Of a DNA stretch of 64,000 bases, positions 33,227 through 41,427 are shown one piece after another (position 1 is the first letter of the stretch; each line of letters starts with the position of its first letter). Under the pieces are notes generated by a model that was given only the letters and a program-made list of their open reading frames with translations, was not told the DNA's origin and made no database searches. The DNA is taken from positions 52,495-116,494 of the forward strand of contig NZ_JAINZZ010000022.1 of the NCBI RefSeq assembly GCF_019890725.1, given 5' to 3'. Source of the DNA: Actinacidiphila acidipaludis (GTDB taxonomy: Bacteria; Actinomycetota; Actinomycetes; Streptomycetales; Streptomycetaceae). The position numbers and the translations under genes are program-made.

Positions 33227-34969
33227 GTGTCCCAGGAAGGCTCGTCCGGCGACGAGCCCGGCTCGTCCGCGGCCGGGACGGCACGCCCCCGCGAGCGCCT
33301 GCGGCTGCTGGAACGCGCGGCCACACAGGTGGGCACGACCCTCGATCTCTTCCGGACCGCCGCGGAGCTGGCGGACCTCGCCGTGTCGGACTTCGCCGAC
33401 CTCGCCGTCGTGGAACTGCTCGACCCGGTTCTGCGCGGCGAGGCGCCGGAACCCGGTCCCGTCGACGAACCGGCCGCGGTGCGACGCGCGGCCGTCGCCA
33501 CGAGCGACGGCTGGGACCTGGGCCGGGTCCGGGGCGTCGGCGACGCCCGGGTGCTGCGCTTCGGCTCGCCCTACGCCCAGGCCCTCACCGACCTCAGGCC
33601 GCGTCTGGTCCGCCGCCTCACCCCCGAGGACCCCTGGCTGCGCCGCGAGCCCGAGATCATCAGGTTCGCGGAGGAGGAGGGGGCGCAGTCGCTGATCGCG
33701 GTGCCGCTCACGGTCCGCGGGGTTCCCCTGGGCGTGGCCTCCTTCTTCCGCCTGGGCAGGGCCCGCGGCTTCGACGAGGAGGATCTCGCGCAGGCGGTGG
33801 GACTGGCCTCCTTCGGCGCCGTCTGCCTGGACAACGCGCGCCGCTACGCCAGGGAGAAGGCGCTGGCCCGGCTCGTCCAGCGCACGCTGGTGCCGCGCCG
33901 GATTCCCGCGCGCGTGGCCGCCGAGACCGCCTGGACGTTCCTGCCGGTCGCCGCCGGCGGTTCCTGGTTCGACGTGGTGTCGGTCTCCGGTGCCAGGATC
34001 GTCTGCGTCGTCGGCGAGGTCGCCGGTCACGGCATGACCGCCGTCAGCCTGATGGGTCAGGTCAGCACGGCCGTCTCGACCCTCGCCGCGGTGGACATGG
34101 CGGTCGACGAGATCCTCGCCCGTGTCCACGACCTCGTCGTCACCGCGGAGACGGGGCGCTCGACGCTCTCCGCGGACGGGCCCCGCGCCGACGGGCTCGG
34201 GGTCGGCTGCGTGCTGGCCCTCTACGACCCGGTGAACGGCTCCTGCACGGTCGCCCGCGCCGGCGGTCCGGCGCCTACCGTGGTCTTCCCCGACGGCGAC
34301 ACCACCGTGCTCGACGTCCCGTCGGGTCCGCCGCTGGGCGGCCAGGGCGCGCCGTCGTATCCGCTGTCCCGCTTCGACCTGCCGGACGGAAGTCTGCTGG
34401 CCCTGCACACCGCGAGCCTGACGGAGCCGGGTCCGCCCCTGGTGCGCTCCCTGGTCGCGGCGGGCGGCGACCTCCACAAGGCGTCGGACTCGACACTCGC
34501 CGAGATGTTCCCCGAGGGACCGTCGGAGGACACCGTCCTCTTCCTGGCGCGCACCCGCGTCCTGGGACCGGACCGCACCTGCTCGTGGACGCTGGCCAAC
34601 CGGCCGGAGAGCGTGGCCGACGCCCGCGGGCTGGTGTCCCGGCAACTGACCGCCTGGGGACTCGACGAGCTCGTGCCGGGCACCCAACTCCTCGCCAGCG
34701 AACTCGTCACCAACGGCGTGCGGTACTCCACCGGGGAGGTCGAGCTGCGGATCATCATGCGGGAGCACACCCTCGCCTGCGAGGTCACCGACTGCAGCAA
34801 CGCGGCCCCGACACTGCGGCGCGCGCAGGACGACGACGAAGGCGGCCGTGGGCTCTTCCTCGTCTCCCGGCTCGCCCTGGACTGGGGCGTACGGCCGACG
34901 GCGCGCGGCAAGACGATCTGGGCCGAACAGCTCCTCCCCGGCCACGACAAGAGCGACCGCGATTCCTGA
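33227..34969 (+). CDS. GAF / SpoIIE-like / HATPase signalling protein with altered phosphatase ligands
   Basis: This 580-residue protein has a GAF domain (about 25-195), a SpoIIE-like domain (about 215-445) and a C-terminal RsbW-type ATPase (about 455-570; SELVTNGVRYS and GGRGLFLVSRL). In active SpoIIE phosphatases the metal is held by Asp in GGDWYD and GDVxGHG. Here those segments read GGSWFDVV (near residue 245) and GEVAGHG (near 263), so the first Asp is Ser and the second is Glu. The end EDTVLFLAR keeps one acidic pair. The ATPase half looks intact, so this may act mainly as an anti-sigma kinase. GTG 33227 has AGGAGG 5 bases upstream. Confidence 0.9.
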   Translation: MSQEGSSGDEPGSSAAGTARPRERLRLLERAATQVGTTLDLFRTAAELADLAVSDFADLAVVELLDPVLRGEAPEPGPVDEPAAVRRAAVATSDGWDLGRVRGVGDARVLRFGSPYAQALTDLRPRLVRRLTPEDPWLRREPEIIRFAEEEGAQSLIAVPLTVRGVPLGVASFFRLGRARGFDEEDLAQAVGLASFGAVCLDNARRYAREKALARLVQRTLVPRRIPARVAAETAWTFLPVAAGGSWFDVVSVSGARIVCVVGEVAGHGMTAVSLMGQVSTAVSTLAAVDMAVDEILARVHDLVVTAETGRSTLSADGPRADGLGVGCVLALYDPVNGSCTVARAGGPAPTVVFPDGDTTVLDVPSGPPLGGQGAPSYPLSRFDLPDGSLLALHTASLTEPGPPLVRSLVAAGGDLHKASDSTLAEMFPEGPSEDTVLFLARTRVLGPDRTCSWTLANRPESVADARGLVSRQLTAWGLDELVPGTQLLASELVTNGVRYSTGEVELRIIMREHTLACEVTDCSNAAPTLRRAQDDDEGGRGLFLVSRLALDWGVRPTARGKTIWAEQLLPGHDKSDRDS

Positions 34970-35159
34970 CCGCCCGGGCGGGCCTGCCGGATGCGGCCGG
35001 CCACCGGCACGGGACCCGGGCACCGTGGCCGCCCCCTCCGCCAACGGCGGCTGACGCACGGCGGTTTGCGGGCCGCGCGCCGATGTTCCCCGACACCGGA
35101 CACGTCACGTCCATCCGTCATGATGTCCGCGGACTACGGACGAGCGGAGGGGAGCCGGC

Positions 35160-35939
35160 GTGATCAGCGAGCCGGAGATGAACGAGGGGTCCGAGCGCGG
35201 AGCCGGCGCCGACGTGCTGAGCGGAGGCGGCCCTGCCGCGGGCGGACGCCGCACCGGCGCCCGGCCCGCCTGGCGCTGGGTGCTCGCCGGCTTCGCGGCG
35301 GCCTGCGTCCTGGGGACGGCGGTGTGGGACGTCACCGGCTACGGCCGGACCTCGGCGCCCGATCTGCACGGCTACCACGTGGGTGCCCAACTCTGCACCG
35401 CACAGCACCTCCAGCCGCTGACCGACGCGATGGCCGCACAGGCCATGGTCGGGACCCCGCTGGCGACCCGGCGGGGGAGCGCCGTCGACCACACCGCGTG
35501 CCTGCTGAGCGGCTCGGTCTCGCACGGTGACGGCTGGACGACGGATTACCTCGTCTCCCTCACGGTCGACCTGCACAAGAAGGACGACCCGCGCGCCGAG
35601 TTCGACGACGCGGTGCGCGTCGCTGCCGCCTCCCCGACGCCCGGGGCCGCCGCCCTGCCCGCCGTGCTGGGCGGCGAGCACGTGACCGTCAGGCCGTACG
35701 CGGGCATGGGCGACCGCGCCTACCTCGCGACCAGCACCTCGCGGCAGAGCCTCAGCGTCCTGCAGGGCGGCGCCGTCCTGTCGCTCAGCGTGGAGGCGTC
35801 CAACGCCTGGGAGGAGGCGGGCCGCCCGCCCGCAGGCGGGAACGACGTCCTGCCGAACCCCCGACCGGCGGACACCACCGCCTTGCGTGGGGCGCTGCCC
35901 GCGGCGATGCGGGTCGTGATGAGCACGCTGACGCAGTAG
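35160..35939 (+). CDS. Hypothetical membrane-anchored protein
   Basis: I recognise no domain in this 259-residue protein. A disordered Gly/Glu-rich cytoplasmic N-terminus leads to one membrane helix (WVLAGFAAACVLGTAVWDV, about residues 40-58). The 200-residue extracytoplasmic part has two Cys (AQLCTAQHL and HTACLLSG) that could form a disulfide. The layout resembles streptomycete secreted or anchored proteins of unknown role. The start is GTG 35160 with GGAGGGGAG upstream; ATG 35178 is an alternative. It stands 190 bases after the signalling gene and may have its own promoter. Confidence 0.72.
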   Translation: MISEPEMNEGSERGAGADVLSGGGPAAGGRRTGARPAWRWVLAGFAAACVLGTAVWDVTGYGRTSAPDLHGYHVGAQLCTAQHLQPLTDAMAAQAMVGTPLATRRGSAVDHTACLLSGSVSHGDGWTTDYLVSLTVDLHKKDDPRAEFDDAVRVAAASPTPGAAALPAVLGGEHVTVRPYAGMGDRAYLATSTSRQSLSVLQGGAVLSLSVEASNAWEEAGRPPAGGNDVLPNPRPADTTALRGALPAAMRVVMSTLTQ

Positions 35940-35989
35940 GGCACGGCCCTCGGGCCGACGCAACGGTCCTCGGCGGGCAAGTGGGCGCC

Positions 35990-36007
35990 GGGGGCCTGCC
36001 TGCCCCC
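35990..36007. terminator. Hairpin terminator between convergent genes
   Basis: GGGGGC (35990-35995) and GCCCCC (36002-36007) form a 6-bp perfect stem with a 6-base loop, between the stop codons of the membrane protein gene and the MarR gene. Confidence 0.5.
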
Positions 36008-36026
36008 CTCGGAGGCGGGTGGGCGT

Positions 36027-36485
36027 TCAGGAGGTGACGGCGATGCGCTTGAGGACCGAGGTGAACTGCGCCAGGTCCTCGCCGGCCACGTGGTCCAGGA
36101 GGTGGCGGCGCACGCTGGCCAGATGCACCGGCCAGGAGTCCTCCAGCGCGGCCAGGCCCGCGTCGGTGAGGACGGCGTTCCAGCCGCGCCCGTCCTCGGC
36201 GCACTTCATCCGCGTGACGAGGCCGCGCTGCTCCAGGCGGTTGACGATCCTGGTCATGCCGCTCAGCGAGAGGTCGGCGGCGGCCGCGAGCTCGTTCATG
36301 CGCAGGGCGTGGTTCTCGGTCTCGGACAGGTGCCTCAGTGCCTCGTACTCGCTGAGCGGGAGCCGGCCGGCGCGCGCCATGTCCAGCTCGACGGCACGCG
36401 GCAGGGCCGTCAGGACACGCCCCAGGGCGCGGACGAAGTCTTCCTCTGTCGCGGTCATCGGCGTCAGCGCGCTCTCACTGGTCAT
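36027..36485 (-). CDS. MarR-family transcriptional regulator
   Basis: This 152-residue protein has a MarR winged helix-turn-helix: LSEYEALRHLSE, then MNELAAAADLSLSGMTRIVN as the recognition part and RLEQRGLVTRMKCAEDGRGW with the wing (Asp-Gly-Arg). The N- and C-terminal helices form the dimer interface. A single Cys in MKCAEDGRGW could be redox-sensitive, as in OhrR-type members, but this is a guess. The ATG at 36485 is used; a longer frame runs antisense through the reductase gene. It is divergent from the flavin reductase gene, with a perfect inverted repeat between, so it very probably represses that gene. Confidence 0.93.
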   Translation of the reverse strand: MTSESALTPMTATEEDFVRALGRVLTALPRAVELDMARAGRLPLSEYEALRHLSETENHALRMNELAAAADLSLSGMTRIVNRLEQRGLVTRMKCAEDGRGWNAVLTDAGLAALEDSWPVHLASVRRHLLDHVAGEDLAQFTSVLKRIAVTS

Positions 36486-36508
36486 GTACCCATCGTAAGA
36501 CGTTGTCA

Positions 36509-36541
36509 CGTCAAGCAAGGGCACTATCCGTTTGCTTGACG
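36509..36541. promoter_or_regulatory. Candidate MarR operator
   Basis: CGTCAAGCAA (36509-36518) and TTGCTTGACG (36532-36541) are perfect 10-bp arms around a 13-base spacer in the MarR/reductase divergent region. The right arm contains TTGACG, the -35 of the reductase promoter, so bound regulator would block polymerase. Confidence 0.7.
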
Positions 36542-36564
36542 CAGCAACTATCGCGGCGTTTACT
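36536..36564 (+). promoter_or_regulatory. Promoter of the flavin reductase gene
   Basis: TTGACG (36536-36541) and TTTACT (36559-36564) are spaced by 17 bases, 54 bases before the ATG at 36618. The -35 overlaps the right arm of the inverted repeat. Confidence 0.6.
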
Positions 36565-36617
36565 TCACTCTGCAAGTACCCGCTCGGGTCCCCCGACCCG
36601 AACCGAAAGGCTTTCGC

Positions 36618-37178
36618 ATGACCAAGATCGGCATCATCCTCGGCAGCACCCGTCCCGGGCGTAACGGCGAGGCAGTGGCGCGTTGGGTTCTCGACGTCGC
36701 CCGGAAGCGCGACGACGCCGAGTTCGAGCTGATCGACCTGCTCGACTACAAGCTGCCGCACCTGGACGAGGCGATCCCGCCGTCCATGGGCCAGTACACC
36801 CAGCCGCACACCCAGAACTGGGCGCGCACCATCGACGGGTTCGACGGCTTCGTCATGGTGACGCCGGAGTACAACCACTCCACGTCCGGCGCCCTGAAGA
36901 ACGCCATCGACTTCCTCTACGGCGAGTGGAACAACAAGGCCGTGGGCTTCGTCAGCTACGGCGGCGCCGGCGGCACCCGCGCGGTCGAGCACCTGCGCCT
37001 GATCGCCGGTGAGCTGCAGATGGCGGACGTGCGCTCGCAGGTCGCCCTGTCCCTGTTCCACGACTTCGTGAACTTCAGCGAGTTCAAGCCGGGCGACTTC
37101 CAGGTCGAGGCGCTGAACACCACGCTGGACCAGGTCGTCGCCTGGAGCACCGCCCTCGCCCCGCTGCGGGCCAAGTAG
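36618..37178 (+). CDS. NADPH-dependent FMN reductase family protein
   Basis: This 186-residue protein is a flavodoxin-fold NAD(P)H:flavin or quinone reductase. The phosphate-binding loop reads ILGSTRPGRNGEAV at the N-terminus. The PEYNHSTSGALKNAIDFLY block near residue 78 and VGFVSYGGAGGTRAVEHLR near 112 are typical of the family (for example chromate/quinone reductases and ArsH-like proteins). Such enzymes reduce quinones or other electrophiles. Control by the divergent MarR protein fits a detoxification role. Translation starts at ATG 36618 behind GAAAGG. Very strong hairpins follow the stop. Confidence 0.94.
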   Translation: MTKIGIILGSTRPGRNGEAVARWVLDVARKRDDAEFELIDLLDYKLPHLDEAIPPSMGQYTQPHTQNWARTIDGFDGFVMVTPEYNHSTSGALKNAIDFLYGEWNNKAVGFVSYGGAGGTRAVEHLRLIAGELQMADVRSQVALSLFHDFVNFSEFKPGDFQVEALNTTLDQVVAWSTALAPLRAK

Positions 37179-37183
37179 GGACC

Positions 37184-37223
37184 AGGATCCGCGCGAGGGC
37201 GATGGGGATCGCCCGCGGATCCT
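37184..37223 (+). terminator. Strong terminator after the flavin reductase gene
   Basis: AGGATCCGCG (37184-37193) pairs perfectly with CGCGGATCCT (37214-37223), and inside it GGCGAT pairs with ATCGCC over a GGGG loop. It lies 5 bases after the stop codon. Confidence 0.85.
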
Positions 37224-37230
37224 CTGTGCC

Positions 37231-37292
37231 GTGTGGCCCGGACGTCGCGGAGTGCGTCCCGGGCCACACGGCCGTCCGGGCGCCGCCCGGAC
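37231..37292 (+). terminator. Two further hairpins in tandem with the terminator
   Basis: GTGTGGCCCGG (37231-37241) pairs with CCGGGCCACAC (37259-37269). Directly after, GTCCGGGCG (37274-37282) pairs with CGCCCGGAC (37284-37292). Together with the hairpin at 37184-37223 they make three strong stems in 110 bases. Confidence 0.6.
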
Positions 37293-37415
37293 ACGCCGCG
37301 TCGGCGGCCCGCTCCGGACGGTGGACGGGGCGGCCCGCCGGATCGGCCGGCGCCGGCTCCCGTGCAGGCGAGGGACCACGGCCCGGGTGATGATGGCAGG
37401 CAGGAGGAGGCCGCC

Positions 37416-38222
37416 ATGGGACAGGCGATGCGGGAACCCCGCGCCGAGACCGGGCCGCGGGGCGCGCGGGCTGCTGCCGTCGGCGTGGCGCTGGTGACCG
37501 GCGCGTCCTCCGGCATAGGCGCGGCCGTGTCGCGGCGCCTGGCAGGCGACGGCTGGGACCTGCTGGTCGCCGGCCGGCAGCGGGACCGGCTGGAGGCCGT
37601 CGCCCGCGAGACGTCGGCCGCCACGCTCTACGGCGACCTCGCCGCCCCCGGCGGAGCCCGCGAACTCGCCGCCCGCGCACTGACCGTCGCCCCGAGCGTG
37701 CACCTGCTGGTGGCCGCGGCTGGCGTCGGCTGGGCGGGGCCGTTCACGTCCATGCCGAACGACGCGATCGACGAGGTCATCGGCGTGGATCTGACCGCCG
37801 TGATCCACCTCGTGCGCGGCGTGGTCCCCCGGATGGTGGAACAGCGGCGCGGGCAGATCGTGCTGATCGGTTCGTTCGCGGGCTGTGTCGGTGTCCGCGA
37901 CGAGGCGGTGTACTCAGCGGCGAAGGCCGGGCTGGGCGCCTTCGCCGACGCTCTGCGGTACGAGCTCACGGGCACCGGCGTCCGGGTCACCCACATCGTG
38001 CCCGGCGTGGTCGACACGCCTTTCTTCGCGAGGCGCGGCGTCCCGTACGTCCGGCAGACGCCGAGACCCATCCCGCCGGAGCAGGTGGCGGACGTCGTGG
38101 CCCGCGCGGTGCGCGGGCGCTGCCCGGACGAGGTGTTCCTTCCCCGGTGGCTGCGCTTCCCGGTGGCGATCCGCGGCCTCGCGCCCTTCCCCTTCCGGCG
38201 GCTGTCCTCCCGTTTCGGCTGA
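37416..38222 (+). CDS. Short-chain dehydrogenase/reductase
   Basis: This 268-residue protein is a classical SDR. The cofactor loop is LVTGASSGIGAAVSRRL, the active site has Ser in VLIGSFAG and Tyr/Lys in DEAVYSAAKAGLGAF, and PGVVDTPFF follows. The usual NNAG is replaced by AAAG (LLVAAAGVG), which some members tolerate. The ATG at 37416 is fixed by AGGAGGAGG 7 bases upstream. A NodB-type deacetylase gene follows by 53 bases and is probably in the same transcript. The basic C-terminus (RGLAPFPFRRLSSRFG) may touch the membrane. The substrate is unknown. Confidence 0.93.
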   Translation: MGQAMREPRAETGPRGARAAAVGVALVTGASSGIGAAVSRRLAGDGWDLLVAGRQRDRLEAVARETSAATLYGDLAAPGGARELAARALTVAPSVHLLVAAAGVGWAGPFTSMPNDAIDEVIGVDLTAVIHLVRGVVPRMVEQRRGQIVLIGSFAGCVGVRDEAVYSAAKAGLGAFADALRYELTGTGVRVTHIVPGVVDTPFFARRGVPYVRQTPRPIPPEQVADVVARAVRGRCPDEVFLPRWLRFPVAIRGLAPFPFRRLSSRFG

Positions 38223-38275
38223 GAGGCGGGGCGAAGGAACACGCCATCGGCCGGGTCAGGAGGGAGGGACGCGCG

Positions 38276-39025
38276 ATGTCGGATGCGGGCGGAGCGGCCC
38301 GGGGGGCGGGCGCGGTGCTCGCCGCCCTCCCCGTGCTCGGGGCCGCGGCGCATATCGTCCCGGCCGGGGCGTGGCTGGACGGCCCGCGGCGGGCCCTGAT
38401 GCCCTCCCTCGCCGGCCTCGGCGACCCGCACCACGTGGCGCTCACCTTCGACGACGGACCCGACCCCGCCTCGACCCCGGCCTTCCTCGACGCGCTGGAG
38501 GGGCTCGGCGTCCGCGCCACGTTCTTCGTGCTCGGCGAGCGGCTGGCCCGCCACCGCGCCCTCGGGGCCGAGATCGCCGCGCGTGGACACGAACTCGGCA
38601 CCCACGGCTGGACCCACGGCCGCCCTTGGTGGCCCGACCCGCGGGGCGAGATCCGGGGGCTGCGCCGCGCCGCGCACGGGGTCCGGGAAGCCGCGGGGAC
38701 GTCGGCCGTCTGGTACCGGCCCCCCTACGGCGTTCTCACCGGCGACCGGCTGCTGGCCGCGCGCCGCTGCGGGCTGCGGCCGGTGCTCTGGTCGGTCTGG
38801 GGGCGGGACTGGACCGCGGACGCCACCGCCGCCTCCGTGCTGCACACCGTCGGCAGGGGCCTGACCGGGGGCGCCACCGTCCTGCTGCACGACTCGGACC
38901 GGCACTCCGCTCCCGGATGCTGGCGCGCGACGCTGGGGGCGCTGCCGGCGCTGGTGGCCCGCTGCCGTGAGCGGGGGTGGGCCGTCGGGCCGCTCGGCGA
39001 GCACGGGGTGCGGCCCGCCCGCTGA
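38276..39025 (+). CDS. Polysaccharide deacetylase (NodB/CE4 family)
   Basis: This 249-residue enzyme has the CE4 motifs in order. Motif 1, TFDDGPDPAST, holds the catalytic base and the metal-binding Asp; motif 2, HELGTHGWTHGRPW, holds the metal His pair; motif 3 is YRPPYGVL. Near the C-terminus is VLLHDSDRHS with the catalytic His. The N-terminal hydrophobic stretch (VLAALPVLGAAAHIVPAG) may be a signal or anchor. The family removes N-acetyl groups from cell-wall or exopolysaccharide sugars. The start is ATG 38276, with AGGAGGGAGGG upstream. It converges on the glycosyltransferase gene with an 18-base gap. Confidence 0.93.
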   Translation: MSDAGGAARGAGAVLAALPVLGAAAHIVPAGAWLDGPRRALMPSLAGLGDPHHVALTFDDGPDPASTPAFLDALEGLGVRATFFVLGERLARHRALGAEIAARGHELGTHGWTHGRPWWPDPRGEIRGLRRAAHGVREAAGTSAVWYRPPYGVLTGDRLLAARRCGLRPVLWSVWGRDWTADATAASVLHTVGRGLTGGATVLLHDSDRHSAPGCWRATLGALPALVARCRERGWAVGPLGEHGVRPAR

Positions 39026-39044
39026 GCGGCCCGAAGCCGCGGGC

Positions 39045-40133
39045 TCAGTGCCCCTGTGCGGACACCAGCCCGGCCAGCGGGCCGACCACGTCGCCGGGGA
39101 CGAGACGGTTTCCCCCGGGTGCGCCGTCCGCCGCCGGCCGGCGGATCGTCAGCTGGTCGAGGCGCTGCAGGAGTTGCCAGGGGTCGGCCGCATAGTGGCT
39201 CAGGCCGTGTGCGGCCATGCTGCGGACGCCCTCGGCGCCGTGACCGGGGATCGGCCGGTAGCCCACCACCGGGGTGCCCACGGCGAGTGCCTCGAGTGCC
39301 GTCTGGCCCGCCGCGTTGTCGATCAGGGCGGCGCAGGCGGCGATCAGTCCCGGCATGTCGTCGACCCACCCCAGCGCGCGTACCCCGGGCTCCCGTGCCA
39401 GCCGCGCCGCGAGGCGCCGGTCCTGGCCGCACAGCACCACGGGCAGGTAGCCGGCCGCGGACAGCAGGTGTGCGGTCTCGGCCAGACGACTGCCGACGCC
39501 CCAGGCGCCGGCGGACAGCAGGACAGCGGGCCGTCCGTCCGCCGTCGCCAGCGACCGGCGCCACCGCTCCTCCCCGGGCGGGTGCGGGCGGAAGCGGTGG
39601 GGCAGCAGCGGGCCGCAGGCGACGGCCGGGCGCCGGAGCGTCTGCCGCATCTCGCGGGCGATGGCCGGTGTCAGGCACAGATTGAGGTCGTTGCCCGGGT
39701 GCAGCCACTGGCGGTGCGCCACGAAATCCGTGACGACGACGGCGCTCGGCACGCGCAGCCCGCCGGTGGCCCGCATCCGTCCGGTGAGCTGGGCGGCGAG
39801 ATGGAAGACGGCGACGACCGCGTCGGCCCGCGTGCGCGTCACCTCCTGACGCAGCCGGTCCTCGGCGAGTACGGCGAGCGGCGAACTGCCGGGCCGCGGG
39901 CCGCTGCCGTTGCGGAAGAAGACCGCGTAGATCGCGGCGTAGACGAAGGGCGTGTGCCGGACGGTCGAGCGGTAGAACGCCCGCAGCAGCGGCCCGATCC
40001 GGGCGGGCAGCATGTCCAGGACGTCGAGCTGTACGGCCTGGTGGCCCGCGTCGTGCAGCCTGCGCCCGAGTTCGCCGGCCACCGCGTCGTGGCCCGAGCC
40101 CATGCTGGCGCTCAGTACCAGCAGGCGGCTCAC
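39045..40133 (-). CDS. MGDG-synthase-like glycosyltransferase
   Basis: This protein of about 362 residues has the GT28/MGDG-synthase plan. The N-terminal acceptor domain opens with RLLVLSASMGSGHDAV, and the nucleotide-sugar domain contains LLSAGAWGVG and then ALIDNAAGQTALEALAVG and PVVGYRPIPGHG. Relatives add sugars to diacylglycerol or make cell-wall glycolipids, acting at the inner face of the membrane. The start is uncertain: GTG 40133 places the conserved N-terminus at once, while ATG 40205 adds 24 Arg/Ala-rich residues. The neighbouring convergent deacetylase also acts on glycans, but they are not in one transcript. Confidence 0.87.
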   Translation of the reverse strand: MSRLLVLSASMGSGHDAVAGELGRRLHDAGHQAVQLDVLDMLPARIGPLLRAFYRSTVRHTPFVYAAIYAVFFRNGSGPRPGSSPLAVLAEDRLRQEVTRTRADAVVAVFHLAAQLTGRMRATGGLRVPSAVVVTDFVAHRQWLHPGNDLNLCLTPAIAREMRQTLRRPAVACGPLLPHRFRPHPPGEERWRRSLATADGRPAVLLSAGAWGVGSRLAETAHLLSAAGYLPVVLCGQDRRLAARLAREPGVRALGWVDDMPGLIAACAALIDNAAGQTALEALAVGTPVVGYRPIPGHGAEGVRSMAAHGLSHYAADPWQLLQRLDQLTIRRPAADGAPGGNRLVPGDVVGPLAGLVSAQGH

Positions 40134-40548
40134 CGCGGCCGCCGGAGCAGGACGTCCGCGGCCTGCGAGGGGACGCCGAGCGCCTGCTTCTCGTCCTGAG
40201 GGCATGTACGCGGCACACCGTCCCCCTTCTGCCGACCTTCTGCCGACGGAAGACGGGTAACCGGCCGGGCGCGCCCGGAAACCGTCACGCGCGTGAACCA
40301 CCCGGGTGAGCGGGACAAACAGCGCCGGGAGGTTTACGCGGCGGTGACGCGGATATTTGTGTGCTGGTCCTTTCGTGGCTTTTTCTCCTTTCTGTCCTTC
40401 CGCCGTTTTCTCCGGCTTCCCCGGCCAACTGTCCGACGCCACCCCGCCGGCCCGTCCCGACCCGCCCCTTTCCGACCACGCTCGACCCCGTTCCGCACTC
40501 CCGGCCCCGCCCGCCGGGCACTAGCGCGAAGCCAGGCCCCCCATCACC
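40134..40548. promoter_or_regulatory. 415-base divergent region with repeats and a pyrimidine-rich tract
   Basis: The region holds a direct tandem repeat CTTCTGCCGAC at 40226-40236 and 40237-40247, a 14-bp palindrome CCGGGCGCGCCCGG at 40265-40278, and a T-rich tract at about 40350-40410 on the plus strand. Part of that tract (40387-40405) recurs at 41683-41701 upstream of the next gene. I could not identify certain promoters. Confidence 0.4.
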
Positions 40549-41427
40549 GTGCTCACCGTCGTCATGGCCCTGTTGTCGGCCGCCTTCAACGCCGCCACGT
40601 CGGTGCTGCAGCGGCGTGCCGCCGTGGAACCGGCCACGTCCTCCGGTCGCGGCCCGGCCGCCGCGTGGGCCAGGGCGGCGTTCCTGCTCTCGCAGCCCCA
40701 GTGGTGGGCCGGGGCCGGAGCGATGGCGCTGTCCGCGGTCTGCCAGGTGATCGCCCTCGACGTGGGGGAGCTGTCCGTCGTCCAGCCGCTGCTCGCCAGC
40801 GAACTGCTGTTCACGCTGCTCATCGGCGCGGTGGTCTTCCATCGCCGGCCCGACGCCGGCACCTGGTCGTCGTTCGCGGTGCTCGCCGCCGGTCTGGCGC
40901 TCTTCCTGGCGGCGGCAGACCCGTCGGGCGGCGGGGAGACCGCCGACCGGGAACGCTGGCTGGCCGTCGGCGCGGTGCTGGTGGCCGCGCTCGGCTTCCT
41001 GCTCGGGATCGCCGCACACACCGGCGGCCCGCTGCGGGCCGCCGCGCTCGGCAGCGCCACCTCGGTCTGCTTCGCCGCCACCGCGGCCCTCATCAAAGAG
41101 GTGACCGTGCGCTTCCCCGACGGGGCGATGGGGGTGCTGACGACCTGGCAGACGTATGCCGCGGCGGCCGTCGGACTGACGGCGGTGCTGCTGCTCCAGT
41201 GGACCCTCAGGGCCGGGACGCTCGCCGTCTCACAGCCCGCCCTCACCCTCGGCGACGCCCTGATCAGCGTCGCCCTCGGCGTGCTGCTGTTCGGGGAGGA
41301 CATCGCGACGGGCTGGCGGCTGCTGCCCGAGCTGCTCGGCGCCTGCTTGATGGCGATCGGGGTCGCGGGCCTGACGCGCTCGCCGGCTGTCGCGACCGGA
41401 GAACGCTGGGACGACGTCAGGACATGA
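40549..41427 (+). CDS. DMT-superfamily membrane transporter (EamA-like)
   Basis: This 292-residue protein has about nine or ten membrane segments and no large soluble part, as in drug/metabolite transporters. Typical features are the first helix with ALLSAAFNAATSVLQRRAA, the conserved ALDVGELSVVQPLLASELLF near the end of the first half, and the parallel SQPALTLGDALISVALGVLLFGE in the second half, which reflects internal duplication. The start is GTG 40549 or ATG 40564; no strong ribosome site helps. The substrate is unknown. It lies between two copies of a pyrimidine-rich 19-base motif. Confidence 0.88.
   Translation: MLTVVMALLSAAFNAATSVLQRRAAVEPATSSGRGPAAAWARAAFLLSQPQWWAGAGAMALSAVCQVIALDVGELSVVQPLLASELLFTLLIGAVVFHRRPDAGTWSSFAVLAAGLALFLAAADPSGGGETADRERWLAVGAVLVAALGFLLGIAAHTGGPLRAAALGSATSVCFAATAALIKEVTVRFPDGAMGVLTTWQTYAAAAVGLTAVLLLQWTLRAGTLAVSQPALTLGDALISVALGVLLFGEDIATGWRLLPELLGACLMAIGVAGLTRSPAVATGERWDDVRT

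Noticed and set aside
30562..33695. Very long open frames on both strands (853 and 950 codons)
   Set aside because: They cross the M48 and BKACE genes in other frames and show only low-complexity Arg/Gly/Ala sequence.
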